A DNA stretch of 46,170 bases from CAZXVW01 sp964644025 (GTDB taxonomy: Bacteria; Acidobacteriota; Terriglobia; Bryobacterales; Bryobacteraceae): positions 1 through 46,170 of the forward strand of contig CAZXVW010000006.1 of assembly GCA_964644025.1 (NCBI GenBank), written 5' to 3'. A model generated the notes under the pieces. The model saw only the letters and a list, made by a program, of their open reading frames with translations. It ran no database searches and was not told where the DNA came from. A program made the position numbers and the translations under genes. Every line of letters begins with the position of its first letter. Position 1 is the stretch's first letter. This document shows, piece by piece, positions 1-7,470 of the stretch.

Positions 1-821
1 CCCAGGAACATGCGCACGAAAGCCAGGACGGTCACCGCCACGCACGCGTAGGCGGCCCAGCGCCAGAATCTTTCCCTCCAGCTTTCCACCAGCCGCGGCG
101 TGCCGGCGGCGTATCCCACCAGGAAGCCCGCCACCAGCCCGCCGATGTGCGCCGCATTGTCGATCATCGGGATCAGGAGACTGAAGATGAGCCCGTAGAT
201 CGCCCACCGGATGAACATCGACTTGATGGCTGCGCCCAACGTGGATTTCTCCCGCAGGCCGAAGGCGATCATGGCGCCGATCAGCCCGAACAGCGCTGCC
301 GAGGCTCCCACCGAGATGCCCGCACTCCAAAACGTGCTGGCCAGAAACCCGGCCACCGAGGAGACGAAGTAAATCACCAGCATCCGGTGGGTTCCGTAGA
401 AGTGCTCCGCCGTGGTGCCCAGGTCGTACAGCACCCAGGAATTCATCAGGATGTGGATGACGCCTCCGTGCAGAAAGCCGGCGGTCACCAGCCGCCACCA
501 TTCCCCGTGTCCCAGCACGAGCAACCCGTACTTGGCGCCGAAGATGACCAGCGTCCGGCCGTCCAGCCCCATGAAGGCGGTCTGGTTGCCGGCCCTCATG
601 CTGAAGACCACCGTCACCAGGAACAGTCCGAAGTTGATCATCAGCAGGATGACGGTAGTGAAGCGCGCGTGCGGAATCAGCCCGCCGAGAAAGTCACTCG
701 GGTGCCGCCGGTCCACCGCGCGCGGCCCCAGCTTCACGCCGCAGTAAGGGCACACTTTGTCCTTGGTTGTAATGAAGGCCCGGCAGTTCGAGCACATCCG
801 CCGCTTTTCCACTGCCACCAT
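1..821 (-). CDS. Rhomboid-family intramembrane serine protease with N-terminal zinc ribbon (3' end cut by window edge)
   Basis: Integral-membrane serine protease that would cleave transmembrane segments of partner proteins in the inner membrane. The 273 visible codons run off the left edge without a stop. Residues 10-27 hold two Cys-x2-Cys pairs (CSNC and CPYC), a cytoplasmic zinc ribbon. Hydrophobic segments follow from about residue 55. The rhomboid signatures are in order: HGGVIHILMN (H118, H123, N127), the nucleophile S174 in GASAALFG, and H225 in AHIGG. The catalytic Ser-His dyad is therefore intact. ATG at 821 opens the longest frame, but it overlaps a TACAAT hexamer and lacks a Shine-Dalgarno sequence, so the downstream ATG at 797, just before the zinc ribbon, is possible. 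It is divergent from the aldolase gene. The substrate is unknown. Confidence 0.9.
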   Translation of the reverse strand, partial: MVAVEKRRMCSNCRAFITTKDKVCPYCGVKLGPRAVDRRHPSDFLGGLIPHARFTTVILLMINFGLFLVTVVFSMRAGNQTAFMGLDGRTLVIFGAKYGLLVLGHGEWWRLVTAGFLHGGVIHILMNSWVLYDLGTTAEHFYGTHRMLVIYFVSSVAGFLASTFWSAGISVGASAALFGLIGAMIAFGLREKSTLGAAIKSMFIRWAIYGLIFSLLIPMIDNAAHIGGLVAGFLVGYAAGTPRLVESWRERFWRWAAYACVAVTVLAFVRMFL

Positions 822-853
822 TGTACAATCGCGCCCGCTGGCCGGCTTGATTG

Positions 854-884
854 TTGACCGCTCGGCGCCCGCCTCTGCTACAAT
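854..884 (+). promoter_or_regulatory. Sigma70-like promoter for the aldolase/BMC operon
   Basis: TTGACC at 854-859 and TACAAT at 879-884 are separated by 19 bp. The -10 is preceded by TGC, giving an extended -10 (TGn). The expected start point near 891 leaves about 5 nt before the ATG at 896, which has no Shine-Dalgarno sequence, so the transcript may be almost leaderless. The long spacer lowers confidence. Confidence 0.45.
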
Positions 885-895
885 GGCAGCTTCGG

Positions 896-1675
896 ATGGC
901 AAAGACGGAACGGGAACACCGCCAAGATATTGTCGAGATCGGCAAGCTCATTTACCAGAAGGGATGGGTTGCCGCCAACGACGGCAATATCACCGTCCGG
1001 CTCGACGCCGAGCGGATCCTGGCCACGCCGACCGGCGTGAGTAAAGGGCTGATGCATCCCGATGACCTGATTGTCTGTGACATCAAAGGCAACAAGATAC
1101 TGGGCCGGAAGAATCCGACCTCGGAGTTCGCCATGCACGCGATGGTGTACAATCTCCGGCCCGATGTAAACGCGGTGGTGCACGCTCATCCGCCGGTGGC
1201 CACCGGGTTCGCGGCCTCGGGCAAGGCGCTCACGGAAGCGCTGCTGCCGGAGGTCGTCATCGGCCTCGGCTGTGTCCCCCTGGCCGCCTACGGCCTGCCG
1301 GGAACGCCGGAGCTGAGCGAGCCGATCCGGCCGCTGGTGCCGAAGTATGACGCCATCCTGATGGCCAACCACGGCGCGGTTTGTTACGGCGAGGACCTTT
1401 ACAAGGCTTTCTTCAAGATGGAAACCGTCGAACATTACGCCCGGATCGCGCTGGTGACCAGGCTGCTCGGCGGACCGACGGTTCTGCCGAAAGCCGAGGT
1501 GGCGAAGCTGCTGGAGGCGCGCGCGCGGTACGGCATCAAGGACGGCGCCAGGGCGGAGCCTGGTTGTCCGGTTTCCGCCGAGGAACTGGGTTCGACCACC
1601 GGGCGGTACGTGGTGACCCGCGAGGAGTTGATCGCGCTGGTCAACGAGGCGCTGCGGGCGCGTGGTATAGGATAA
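896..1675 (+). CDS. Class II aldolase (fuculose/rhamnulose-phosphate aldolase-like), likely BMC cargo
   Basis: Zinc-dependent class II aldolase/adducin-family enzyme of 259 aa. This family cleaves sugar phosphates such as fuculose-1-phosphate to DHAP and lactaldehyde. The zinc ligands are visible as H96 and H98 (VVHAHPP) and H159 (ANHG), with the catalytic acid E77 in TSEFAMH. After the catalytic domain (to about residue 215) comes a Gly/Ala/Pro/Ser linker and then a C-terminal amphipathic helix at about 238-257 (from YVVTREEL to the end), which resembles a BMC encapsulation peptide. I chose ATG 896 because residues encoded upstream of it resemble no family member. It is the first gene of a run with four shell genes, spaced 29 bp from the BMC-H gene. 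The exact substrate cannot be read from the sequence. Confidence 0.9.
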   Translation: MAKTEREHRQDIVEIGKLIYQKGWVAANDGNITVRLDAERILATPTGVSKGLMHPDDLIVCDIKGNKILGRKNPTSEFAMHAMVYNLRPDVNAVVHAHPPVATGFAASGKALTEALLPEVVIGLGCVPLAAYGLPGTPELSEPIRPLVPKYDAILMANHGAVCYGEDLYKAFFKMETVEHYARIALVTRLLGGPTVLPKAEVAKLLEARARYGIKDGARAEPGCPVSAEELGSTTGRYVVTREELIALVNEALRARGIG

Positions 1676-1704
1676 GTTATTAAGCCAGACATATTGGAGG
1701 ATTG

Positions 1705-1989
1705 ATGGGTGAAGCGTTAGGAATGATCGAGACGCGCGGCTTGGTGGCTCTGATTGAGGCTTCCGACGCGATGGTGAAAGCGGCCAACGTTACGATTGTG
1801 GGTTACGAAAAGATCGGGTCCGGTTACGTTACCTCGCTGGTTCGCGGCGATGTGGCTGCGGTTCGCGCGGCGACCGACGCCGGCGCCGCCGCTGCCCGCC
1901 GCGTCGGTGAGCTGGTGGCGGTGCACGTCATTCCCCGGCCTCACCCGAGCCTGGAAGGCGTGCTCCCGATCGGCAAGGGCGGCAACTAA
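1705..1989 (+). CDS. BMC-H shell protein (hexameric, PduA/EutM-like)
   Basis: Small shell protein of 94 aa carrying a single BMC domain. Such proteins form cyclic hexamers that tile the facets of a microcompartment. The order of motifs is canonical: GMIETRGLVALIEASDAM at the N-terminus, the pore loop KIGSG (residues 36-40, followed by Tyr rather than the usual Leu), VRGDVAAVRAATDAG, and VHVIPRPHPSLE near the end. ATG 1705 is chosen over TTG 1702 because GGAGG lies at 1696-1700, 4 nt upstream. It is the only BMC-H in the window and sits between the aldolase and the three pentamer genes, so it probably supplies all facets here unless other hexamers are encoded elsewhere. Confidence 0.96.
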   Translation: MGEALGMIETRGLVALIEASDAMVKAANVTIVGYEKIGSGYVTSLVRGDVAAVRAATDAGAAAARRVGELVAVHVIPRPHPSLEGVLPIGKGGN

Positions 1990-2018
1990 GCCTGCTGTCA
2001 CCGCGATAAGGTTGTACT

Positions 2019-2291
2019 ATGCTACTGGCCCGGGTGGTCGGCACTGTGGTTGCCACCAGGAAAGATCCGCGCCTGGAGGGTAAGAAGCTTCTCATCCTGA
2101 AGCCCGTCTCGCCCCAGGGAAAAGAGGAGAGCGGCTACGTGGTCGCCGTCGACACCGTCAGCGCCGGCTACCGGGAAACCGTAATCGCCGTTTCCGGCAG
2201 TTCCGCGCGGATGGCCGAGGGCTGCCAGGACAAACCCGTCGACACTTCCATTGTCGGAATCGTCGACAATCTCAGCCTGGACGAGACTTAG
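2019..2291 (+). CDS. BMC-P shell vertex protein 1 (EutN/CcmL family)
   Basis: EutN/CcmL-type pentamer subunit of 90 aa that caps vertices of the icosahedral shell. Family features are clear: LARVVGTVVATRKD at the start, GKKLLILKPV, VVAVDTVSAG, the SGSSAR turn, and the closing PVDTSIVGIVDN. It begins 29 bp after the BMC-H stop and is followed by two paralogues. Of the three it is closest to the family consensus (it alone keeps SGSSAR), so I infer it is the main vertex protein. Confidence 0.95.
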   Translation: MLLARVVGTVVATRKDPRLEGKKLLILKPVSPQGKEESGYVVAVDTVSAGYRETVIAVSGSSARMAEGCQDKPVDTSIVGIVDNLSLDET

Positions 2292-2309
2292 CGTTTGCGG
2301 GGCCATGTG

Positions 2310-2597
2310 ATGCAACTGGGCAAGGTCATCGGCCGCGTCTGGTCCACCGTCAAGAGCACGAACTTGCAAGGGCGCCGCCTGTTGCTGGTGCAGCCGGTCA
2401 ACCATGAGGGGAAAGCATTCGGCCGGGCTATTGTCTGCGCCGATTCGACCGGCCAGGCCGGCGCCGGTGAGCTCATTTACTGGGTGCGCGGGCGCGAGGC
2501 GGCCTATGCGTTCCGGCCCGACGAGGTGACCGCGGATAACGCCATCGTGGCCATCATCGACGAGTTGCACCTGGAGGAAGAGGACACCCCATGCTGA
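2310..2597 (+). CDS. BMC-P shell vertex protein 2 (EutN/CcmL family)
   Basis: Second EutN/CcmL paralogue, 95 aa: LGKVIGRVWSTVKS, GRRLLLVQPVNHEGK, IVCADSTGQAGAGE and a C-terminal AIVAIIDEL. It is more diverged than the first copy: the usual vvAvDtvGAG region reads VCADSTGQAG and the SGSSAR turn is replaced by RGREAA. The frame is open from TTG 2295, but ATG 2310 is chosen because the family starts with a short M-x-L-G-x-V-I/V sequence and a G-rich stretch lies 7 nt upstream. Its last 7 bases overlap the next gene, which suggests translational coupling. Confidence 0.93.
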   Translation: MQLGKVIGRVWSTVKSTNLQGRRLLLVQPVNHEGKAFGRAIVCADSTGQAGAGELIYWVRGREAAYAFRPDEVTADNAIVAIIDELHLEEEDTPC

Positions 2598-2893
2598 TCG
2601 GGCGGGTCATCGGTGAAATCGTCGCCACCAAGAAGCATCCCTCCCACGAAGATCGCAAGATCCTGCTGGTTCAGCCCCTCGATCTGAACGGAAAACCCTG
2701 GGGCAACAGCCGGGTGGCCCTGGACGCGGTGGGCGCCGGCGCCGGGGACCGCGTGCTCATCGCCACGGAAGGCTACAGCGCGATGACCAGCGTGGGGCGG
2801 ACTTTCTCACCCATCGATTGCAGCGTGATTGGAGTCGTGGACCACATCGAGGTGGTTCCGGGGACGGGAGCGCCGCCGCGAGCGGATCATTAG
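2591..2893 (+). CDS. BMC-P shell vertex protein 3 (EutN/CcmL family)
   Basis: Third EutN/CcmL paralogue, 100 aa: MLIGRVIGEIVATKKH, RKILLVQPLDLNGK, VALDAVGAGAGD, and PIDCSVIGVVDHIEV. The SGSSAR turn is replaced by TEGYSAM. The ATG lies inside the end of the previous gene. Having three pentamer paralogues is typical of aldolase-type BMC loci (PVM-like and Haliangium-like), where different vertices may use different subunits. The final codons (2807-2893) overlap the end of an opposite-strand membrane protein gene. Confidence 0.94.
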   Translation: MLIGRVIGEIVATKKHPSHEDRKILLVQPLDLNGKPWGNSRVALDAVGAGAGDRVLIATEGYSAMTSVGRTFSPIDCSVIGVVDHIEVVPGTGAPPRADH

Positions 2894-3397
2894 CAGCCTG
2901 GCCGAGATCGCCCCCAGCAATACCAGTTTGGCGGCCTCCAGTACCGTGTAAGCGTTTTGGAAGCGCCAGAATTTGATCCGTTCCGCGCTCGGCGCCTCCG
3001 GGGGCACGAAGTCGATCGCCCTGCCGAAGGAGAGCAGTTGGGGCGTGATCAGCCAGTGCTCGACGATCACCAGCAATAACAGCAGCCCGACGCCCGCCAT
3101 GTAGTATTTATCCCCGTTGGTGGCAAACAGCAGCGTGAGCCCCACCGCGGTGCCAATGCACAGTTGCCCCAGTTCCCAGTGTTCGTAGTAGAACCGGTTC
3201 AACTCGGAAACCTGGTATCGCAACAACGTCCGGGCCGAGTTGGCGCCGAGGATCTTGATGTATTGGGTGGCCTCCGGTCCGGGGGATTTCAACAGTTCAT
3301 CCACCCTGTTCAAGTTCTGGAAGGCCACGCCCATCATGAGGAGGGTGCCGGCCAACCACATCCCGAGCAGCAGGGTGGCGAATCGGCGTGTGTGCAT
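2807..3397 (-). CDS. Small integral-membrane protein (DUF4149/TMEM205-like)
   Basis: Predicted inner-membrane protein of 196 aa with about four hydrophobic segments: residues 7-26, about 78-92, 97-115 and 150-170. A hydrophilic loop with an aromatic region (NRFYYEHWELGQ) lies between the first two, and the C-terminal tail is Arg-rich (about residue 173 onward). The length and layout resemble DUF4149-type proteins, whose function is not known. ATG 3397 has a GGAG-type site about 9 nt upstream. Its last 29 codons are antisense to the third BMC-P gene, an unusually long convergent overlap. I cannot assign a biochemical role. Confidence 0.75.
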   Translation of the reverse strand: MHTRRFATLLLGMWLAGTLLMMGVAFQNLNRVDELLKSPGPEATQYIKILGANSARTLLRYQVSELNRFYYEHWELGQLCIGTAVGLTLLFATNGDKYYMAGVGLLLLLVIVEHWLITPQLLSFGRAIDFVPPEAPSAERIKFWRFQNAYTVLEAAKLVLLGAISARLLMIRSRRRSRPRNHLDVVHDSNHAAIDG

Positions 3398-3453
3398 GAC
3401 GTTACTCCGCTAGTCTATCGCAGCGGGAGCGCGTCTGTGCGAGAATTCTGTTG

Positions 3454-4533
3454 ATGTTCATAACCCGTCGTCGTTGGATTACCGGGAGTGCCGCGGCGGC
3501 TCTGGCGGCCCAGTCTCCGGAGCCGCCGGTGCGGCTGCCGCGAAAAGTGCGCCTGGCGCTCATCGGCCTGGAAGGGCATACCAGGCAGATTCTTTCCCCG
3601 CTCGGCCGCCTGCCGGAGGTGGAACTGGCCGCGGTGGCTCATCCCGACCCGGCGGCGCTGGCGCGGGCGGCGAAGAAGAACCGTCGCCTGGCTCGCGCCC
3701 GCCATTACCGGGACTACCGGGAAATGCTGGATCGCGAGAAGCTGGACGTGGCAGCAGTTTGTAATCCCAACGGCGACCGGGCTGCGGTTGTGCTCGCCTG
3801 CCTGCGGCGGGGTTTGCACGTGGCCGCCGAGAAGCCGCTGGCGCTGAACCGGGCCGGTCTGGAGCAGATCCGTCGGGCGCTTCGCGATAGCGGTGTCCAC
3901 TTGACCATGCTGCTGCCCATGCGTTTCTCCGGCCCCTACCTCGCCATCAAGAGCATCGCCGACAGCGGCGAGATCGGGGAAGTGGCCCAGATCGCTTCGC
4001 AGAAATCCTACCAGGCCGGCAACCGGCCTGCCTGGATGCGGCACCGCGCCAGTTACGGTGGGACGATCCCCTGGATCGGTATTCACATGATCGACCTGAT
4101 GCGGTGGGCGAGCGGGCGCGAGTTTACCGAGGCCTTCTCGTTGACTTCCCACGTCGGGTTTCCCCAGCTCGGCGACATGGAGAACGTCACCGCCAGCGTG
4201 TTCCGTCTCGACAATGGGGGTATCGCCGTGCTCCGCATGGATTACCTGCGCCCGGCGACCGCCGGCTCCCACGGCGATGACCGCCTCCGGCTGGCCGGGA
4301 CCCGCGGCGTGGTGGAATACCAGGCCGCCACCGGTGTCACGGTGGTCTCATTGGCCTCCAAGGCCCGGCGGGTGGGCAAACTCCCCCCGGACCGGTCCTT
4401 GTTCATCGACTTTCTCGAGTCGGTTTACAATGGCAAACCCGCTTCTCTGAGCCGGGAGGACATCTTCCGGGCCAACGAGATTACCTTGGCCGCGCAAGAG
4501 GCCGCGGACCGAGGCGCAATCGTCCCGTGTTGA
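3454..4533 (+). CDS. Gfo/Idh/MocA-family oxidoreductase, Tat-exported
   Basis: NAD(P)-dependent sugar-type oxidoreductase of 359 aa. It starts with a Tat-like leader (ITRRRWITGSAAAALAA), implying export to the periplasm with bound cofactor. The Rossmann start is degenerate (ALIGLEGHTRQ, residues 35-45), followed by the family's EKPLALN motif at 126-132, in which the Lys is catalytic, and the C-terminal alpha/beta domain with GGTIPWIGIHMIDLMRW. These enzymes oxidise or epimerise sugars and inositols; the substrate is not predictable. ATG 3454 is preferred over TTG 3451. There is no Shine-Dalgarno sequence, and GAGAAT at 3441-3446 could be a -10 for a leaderless message. It is divergent from the membrane protein gene. 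Confidence 0.88.
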   Translation: MFITRRRWITGSAAAALAAQSPEPPVRLPRKVRLALIGLEGHTRQILSPLGRLPEVELAAVAHPDPAALARAAKKNRRLARARHYRDYREMLDREKLDVAAVCNPNGDRAAVVLACLRRGLHVAAEKPLALNRAGLEQIRRALRDSGVHLTMLLPMRFSGPYLAIKSIADSGEIGEVAQIASQKSYQAGNRPAWMRHRASYGGTIPWIGIHMIDLMRWASGREFTEAFSLTSHVGFPQLGDMENVTASVFRLDNGGIAVLRMDYLRPATAGSHGDDRLRLAGTRGVVEYQAATGVTVVSLASKARRVGKLPPDRSLFIDFLESVYNGKPASLSREDIFRANEITLAAQEAADRGAIVPC

Positions 4534-4888
4534 GGGGCGGCGACCGTCCGGCGAGCCTGTTCCCTGCCGTGCCGGCTGCCGAATCCGGCTTCCAACCACC
4601 GCCCAGGCGAGCCACTTCCGGCTCAGCCATTGTGCATTCACCTCGCGTTTTGATTTTTTTCTCCTGGTAAATCAATGGATTAGACGGCCTCTCGGGGGAT
4701 TCTTCGGCGCCGCCACGCTACTCTGAGGGCGGATCGGGTTTCTGACCCGGTTCGAGAGCACTCGGAGAGGAGAACCGATGGATAAGGATCCTATCTTGAT
4801 CTGGCCTATCCCTCCTCTGTGGTAAACGGTTCCATTCGTTTTCGTGCGATCCACAGACGCACGCTTTCTTCATTGACCACACATTCGG
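4534..4888. other. Intergenic stretch upstream of the CHAT promoter
   Basis: No ORF here has a plausible start or family resemblance. A weak inverted repeat (GTGCG and CGCAC, 9-nt loop) lies around 4843-4861. The rest shows no structure I can support. The promoter and inverted repeat that follow are listed separately. Confidence 0.5.
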
Positions 4889-4919
4889 TTGCCAATCCCA
4901 CGGCAAACTCTGGTATGAT
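4889..4919 (+). promoter_or_regulatory. Extended -10 promoter of the CHAT/sigma operon
   Basis: TTGCCA at 4889-4894 and TATGAT at 4914-4919 are spaced 19 bp. TGG directly before TATGAT makes an extended -10, which can compensate for a poor -35 spacing. The predicted start is near 4926, inside the inverted repeat at 4919-4955, about 73 nt before the CHAT start codon. Confidence 0.5.
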
Positions 4920-4955
4920 TCTTAGGAGTACTACTGGATAGAGTACTCCTAAGAA
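4919..4955. repeat. Perfect 14-bp inverted repeat at the CHAT promoter (operator or 5' hairpin)
   Basis: TTCTTAGGAGTACT at 4919-4932 is an exact reverse complement of 4942-4955, with a 9-nt spacer. The repeat starts at the last base of the -10 hexamer and covers the predicted transcription start, the usual place for a repressor operator. In RNA it would fold into a 14-bp stem at the 5' end of the message, so RNA-level control is an alternative. It has no U-run and is not followed by a gene end, so it is not a simple terminator. Confidence 0.8.
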
Positions 4956-4998
4956 CGCCAGTATCACGTTCCGTCCCAAATTTGTTGAACAGTTCGAG

Positions 4999-7464
4999 AT
5001 GCGAGGCGCACTGCTAACTCTCTGCACGTTTTTATTCCTTTTTACAACCGGGTCGGCAACAGTGCGTCGGAGTTCCATCCCCCCTGCCCGGACTGCCCGG
5101 CCGGCGGAGCTGGCCGCGATCGCTCAGGAAGGACTGACCCTGGTGAAAGTCCAAAGATTGCACGATGCGGAGGCGGTCTTCCGCCGGGGTTACCATCGCG
5201 CCACGGCCATCGGAGACACCGTGTACGCGGGCTCGTTCCTGACGAATCTGGCCAACGTGCAACTCAAGCTTTTCCGGTACCGGGATGCGATGCGAAGCTA
5301 CCTGAAGGCCCGGCAGTTGGCCGCAGCCGCGGGAGACCGGCAACTCCAAGCGGCCATCGATACGAATATCTCCTGGCTTTACAGCATGATGGGCGATCTT
5401 CCCGACGCCATCCAGGCCATCGAGAGCGCCCTGCAAGCCCTTCCCAAAGACCAGCCTTCTCCCTACTTGGCTCGCATCCTGGCGCAGCGGGCGACGCTGT
5501 ATTCCTCCTCCGGCCGCCTGGCGCGGGCCGCCGAGTTGTTCGCTGCCGCCTACCGGGAGGCTGACCGGCGCCAGGACGATGGCGCCCGGATCCAGTTGCT
5601 GGATGCCTACGGGCGGGACCTGCTCGAATTCGGGGATTTGAAGCGGGCCGAGGCCGTCTTGACCGAGGCGTACCGGCTCCGGCTGGCCTGCCGCCGCCCG
5701 GTGAATGATATTTGTTATCGAAACCTGGCCATGCTGCGGCTCGCCCAGGGCGATCTGGATGGGGCGCGCGTTTTGATCAACCGTGCCTTTGAGGCGGCCA
5801 GAGCATCCCGTCAAGCCTCGCCGCCGTGGAGCCTGTACTACGAACGGGCAAGGGTGGAAAACGCCTGCGGCCACCGGGAGCAGGCGCTGGCGGATCTTGG
5901 GGCGGCGCTGGAAAATATCCACGACCTGCGCCTGGACCTGCTGCCGGCCGATGCGGTGCGCACCCGGGCGGGGGTGTGGCTTCAGCGGGTTTACGATGAA
6001 TTCATCAAAACGGCGGTGGCCTTGTACCGGGAACAGGCCCGTCCGGAACTGGCCCGGCTGGCTTTCCAGGCCGCCGAGCAAAACCGGGCGCGCTCGCTCC
6101 GCGAGTCGCTTGAGGAATCCGAGCGGCTGCGCAACCGCCTGCCGGGGCGCTACTGGGAGCTCGTGGACCGCCTGAGCCAGGCCGAGAATACCCTGTTTCG
6201 CGCCCGGGACGCCGAGGCGATTGCCTTGGTGGGCCGGTTGCGGCACCAGCTTAATGAACTGGAAGTGGAAGCCGGCCTCCGGGTCGCCGGCGGAGAGAGC
6301 AATCTCGAGCCGTGCTCCCCGGGCTCGCTTCAACGAACCCTGCCGGCCTCGGAAGCCCTCCTGGCGTTTTATCTTTCCGAACCCCGGTCGTATATTTGGG
6401 CCCTGACCGGGAAGCATTTCGAGCTCCGAACTTTGCCCGGCCGCGGGGAACTGGAAGGACGGGTCCGCCGGTTTCGGGCCGCCGTCGCGGCCGGTTCTCC
6501 GGAGGCGGCCCGGCTCGGAGCACGGCTGTATCAGACTTTGTTTGGCACTCTCAGTCCTGAGATCCGGAGCCAACCCCACTGGTCGCTGGTGCTGGATGGG
6601 TGCTTGTTCGAAGTGCCGTTTCCCGCCCTCGTGGTCGAGACCGGCGAAGCCGGCCCCACGTTCCTGGTGGAACGCTACGCGCTCGGCATCCTTCCTGGCG
6701 CCAGTTTCGCCATGGCCCCGGAAACGGAGGACTGGTGGGGGCCGTTGGTGGCTGTTGGCGATCCGATCTCGAACACCGCCGATCCGCGTCTGGCCAGTGC
6801 CCGGAGATCACGGTCATCGTCCTGGTTCTCGCTGGTGCGGACGGTGTGGAGTGCGGGGGCCGGCGCGGACGCTCCGCCTGCGCTGCAGCTCGCCCGCCTG
6901 GCTGGCAGCGCCAGAGAGGTGCGCCACTGCGCGGCCGCGTACCAGAACCGGGGCCGCGCGGGCCTTTTCCTTCTCGGTCCGGAGGCCACGCTAGAGCGGC
7001 TGCGCCAGGCCCTTGCCCTTAAGCCCTCGGTGCTTCATTTCGCCACGCACGTGGTCCCCTCAGCCGACAACGCCAGGACAGGCAACCTCGTTCTGAGTCT
7101 CCGCCCGGATGGGACGCCGGAGTTGTTGAACCCGCGGACGATCGCCGCGCTGGGAGCGCACCCCGAGCTGGTGGTGATGAGCGGCTGCGCTTCCGGAAGC
7201 GGCCCCGTGTTGCCCGGTGAAGGACTCATGGGCCTCACCCGGGCCTGGCTCCGGGCCGGTGCTCACAATGTCCTGGCCACCTTGTGGCCGACTCCGGATG
7301 ATGCCGGGGAATTACTGCGATCCTTTTATCGCCGCTTGGGCAGCGACGGTCGCTTCCAGCCCCGGCAGGCCTTACGATTAGCGCAGTTGGATATGTTACG
7401 TTCGCAAACCTGGAGATCCGGCTCCCGTTATTGGGCCGCTTTCTTTCTGGTTTCGAGGAATTGA
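4999..7464 (+). CDS. TPR-CHAT protein (secreted caspase-like protease)
   Basis: An 821-aa protein with a hydrophobic leader (residues 1-21, ending near TTGSAT), a TPR solenoid from about 30 to 350, a charged helical linker (about 350-420), and a C-terminal CHAT domain (about 540-820). CHAT domains are clan CD cysteine proteases related to caspases and separase. The His-Cys dyad is present: H684 in LHFATH and C730 in VVMSGCASG, followed by GEGLMGLTRAWLRAGA and a terminal SRYWAAFFLVS. The leader predicts a periplasmic location. The gene starts an operon: the sigma factor ATG is 6 bp after its stop and the anti-sigma gene follows. The TPRs probably bind a protein trigger or substrate. I infer, but cannot show, that the target is the anti-sigma factor. 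Confidence 0.88.
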   Translation: MRGALLTLCTFLFLFTTGSATVRRSSIPPARTARPAELAAIAQEGLTLVKVQRLHDAEAVFRRGYHRATAIGDTVYAGSFLTNLANVQLKLFRYRDAMRSYLKARQLAAAAGDRQLQAAIDTNISWLYSMMGDLPDAIQAIESALQALPKDQPSPYLARILAQRATLYSSSGRLARAAELFAAAYREADRRQDDGARIQLLDAYGRDLLEFGDLKRAEAVLTEAYRLRLACRRPVNDICYRNLAMLRLAQGDLDGARVLINRAFEAARASRQASPPWSLYYERARVENACGHREQALADLGAALENIHDLRLDLLPADAVRTRAGVWLQRVYDEFIKTAVALYREQARPELARLAFQAAEQNRARSLRESLEESERLRNRLPGRYWELVDRLSQAENTLFRARDAEAIALVGRLRHQLNELEVEAGLRVAGGESNLEPCSPGSLQRTLPASEALLAFYLSEPRSYIWALTGKHFELRTLPGRGELEGRVRRFRAAVAAGSPEAARLGARLYQTLFGTLSPEIRSQPHWSLVLDGCLFEVPFPALVVETGEAGPTFLVERYALGILPGASFAMAPETEDWWGPLVAVGDPISNTADPRLASARRSRSSSWFSLVRTVWSAGAGADAPPALQLARLAGSAREVRHCAAAYQNRGRAGLFLLGPEATLERLRQALALKPSVLHFATHVVPSADNARTGNLVLSLRPDGTPELLNPRTIAALGAHPELVVMSGCASGSGPVLPGEGLMGLTRAWLRAGAHNVLATLWPTPDDAGELLRSFYRRLGSDGRFQPRQALRLAQLDMLRSQTWRSGSRYWAAFFLVSRN

Positions 7465-7470
7465 TGCGCA

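Noticed and set aside
5032..6579. 515-codon minus-strand ORF within the CHAT gene
   Set aside because: Runs opposite a full-length TPR-CHAT frame; its protein is Gly/Arg/Pro-rich without motifs.
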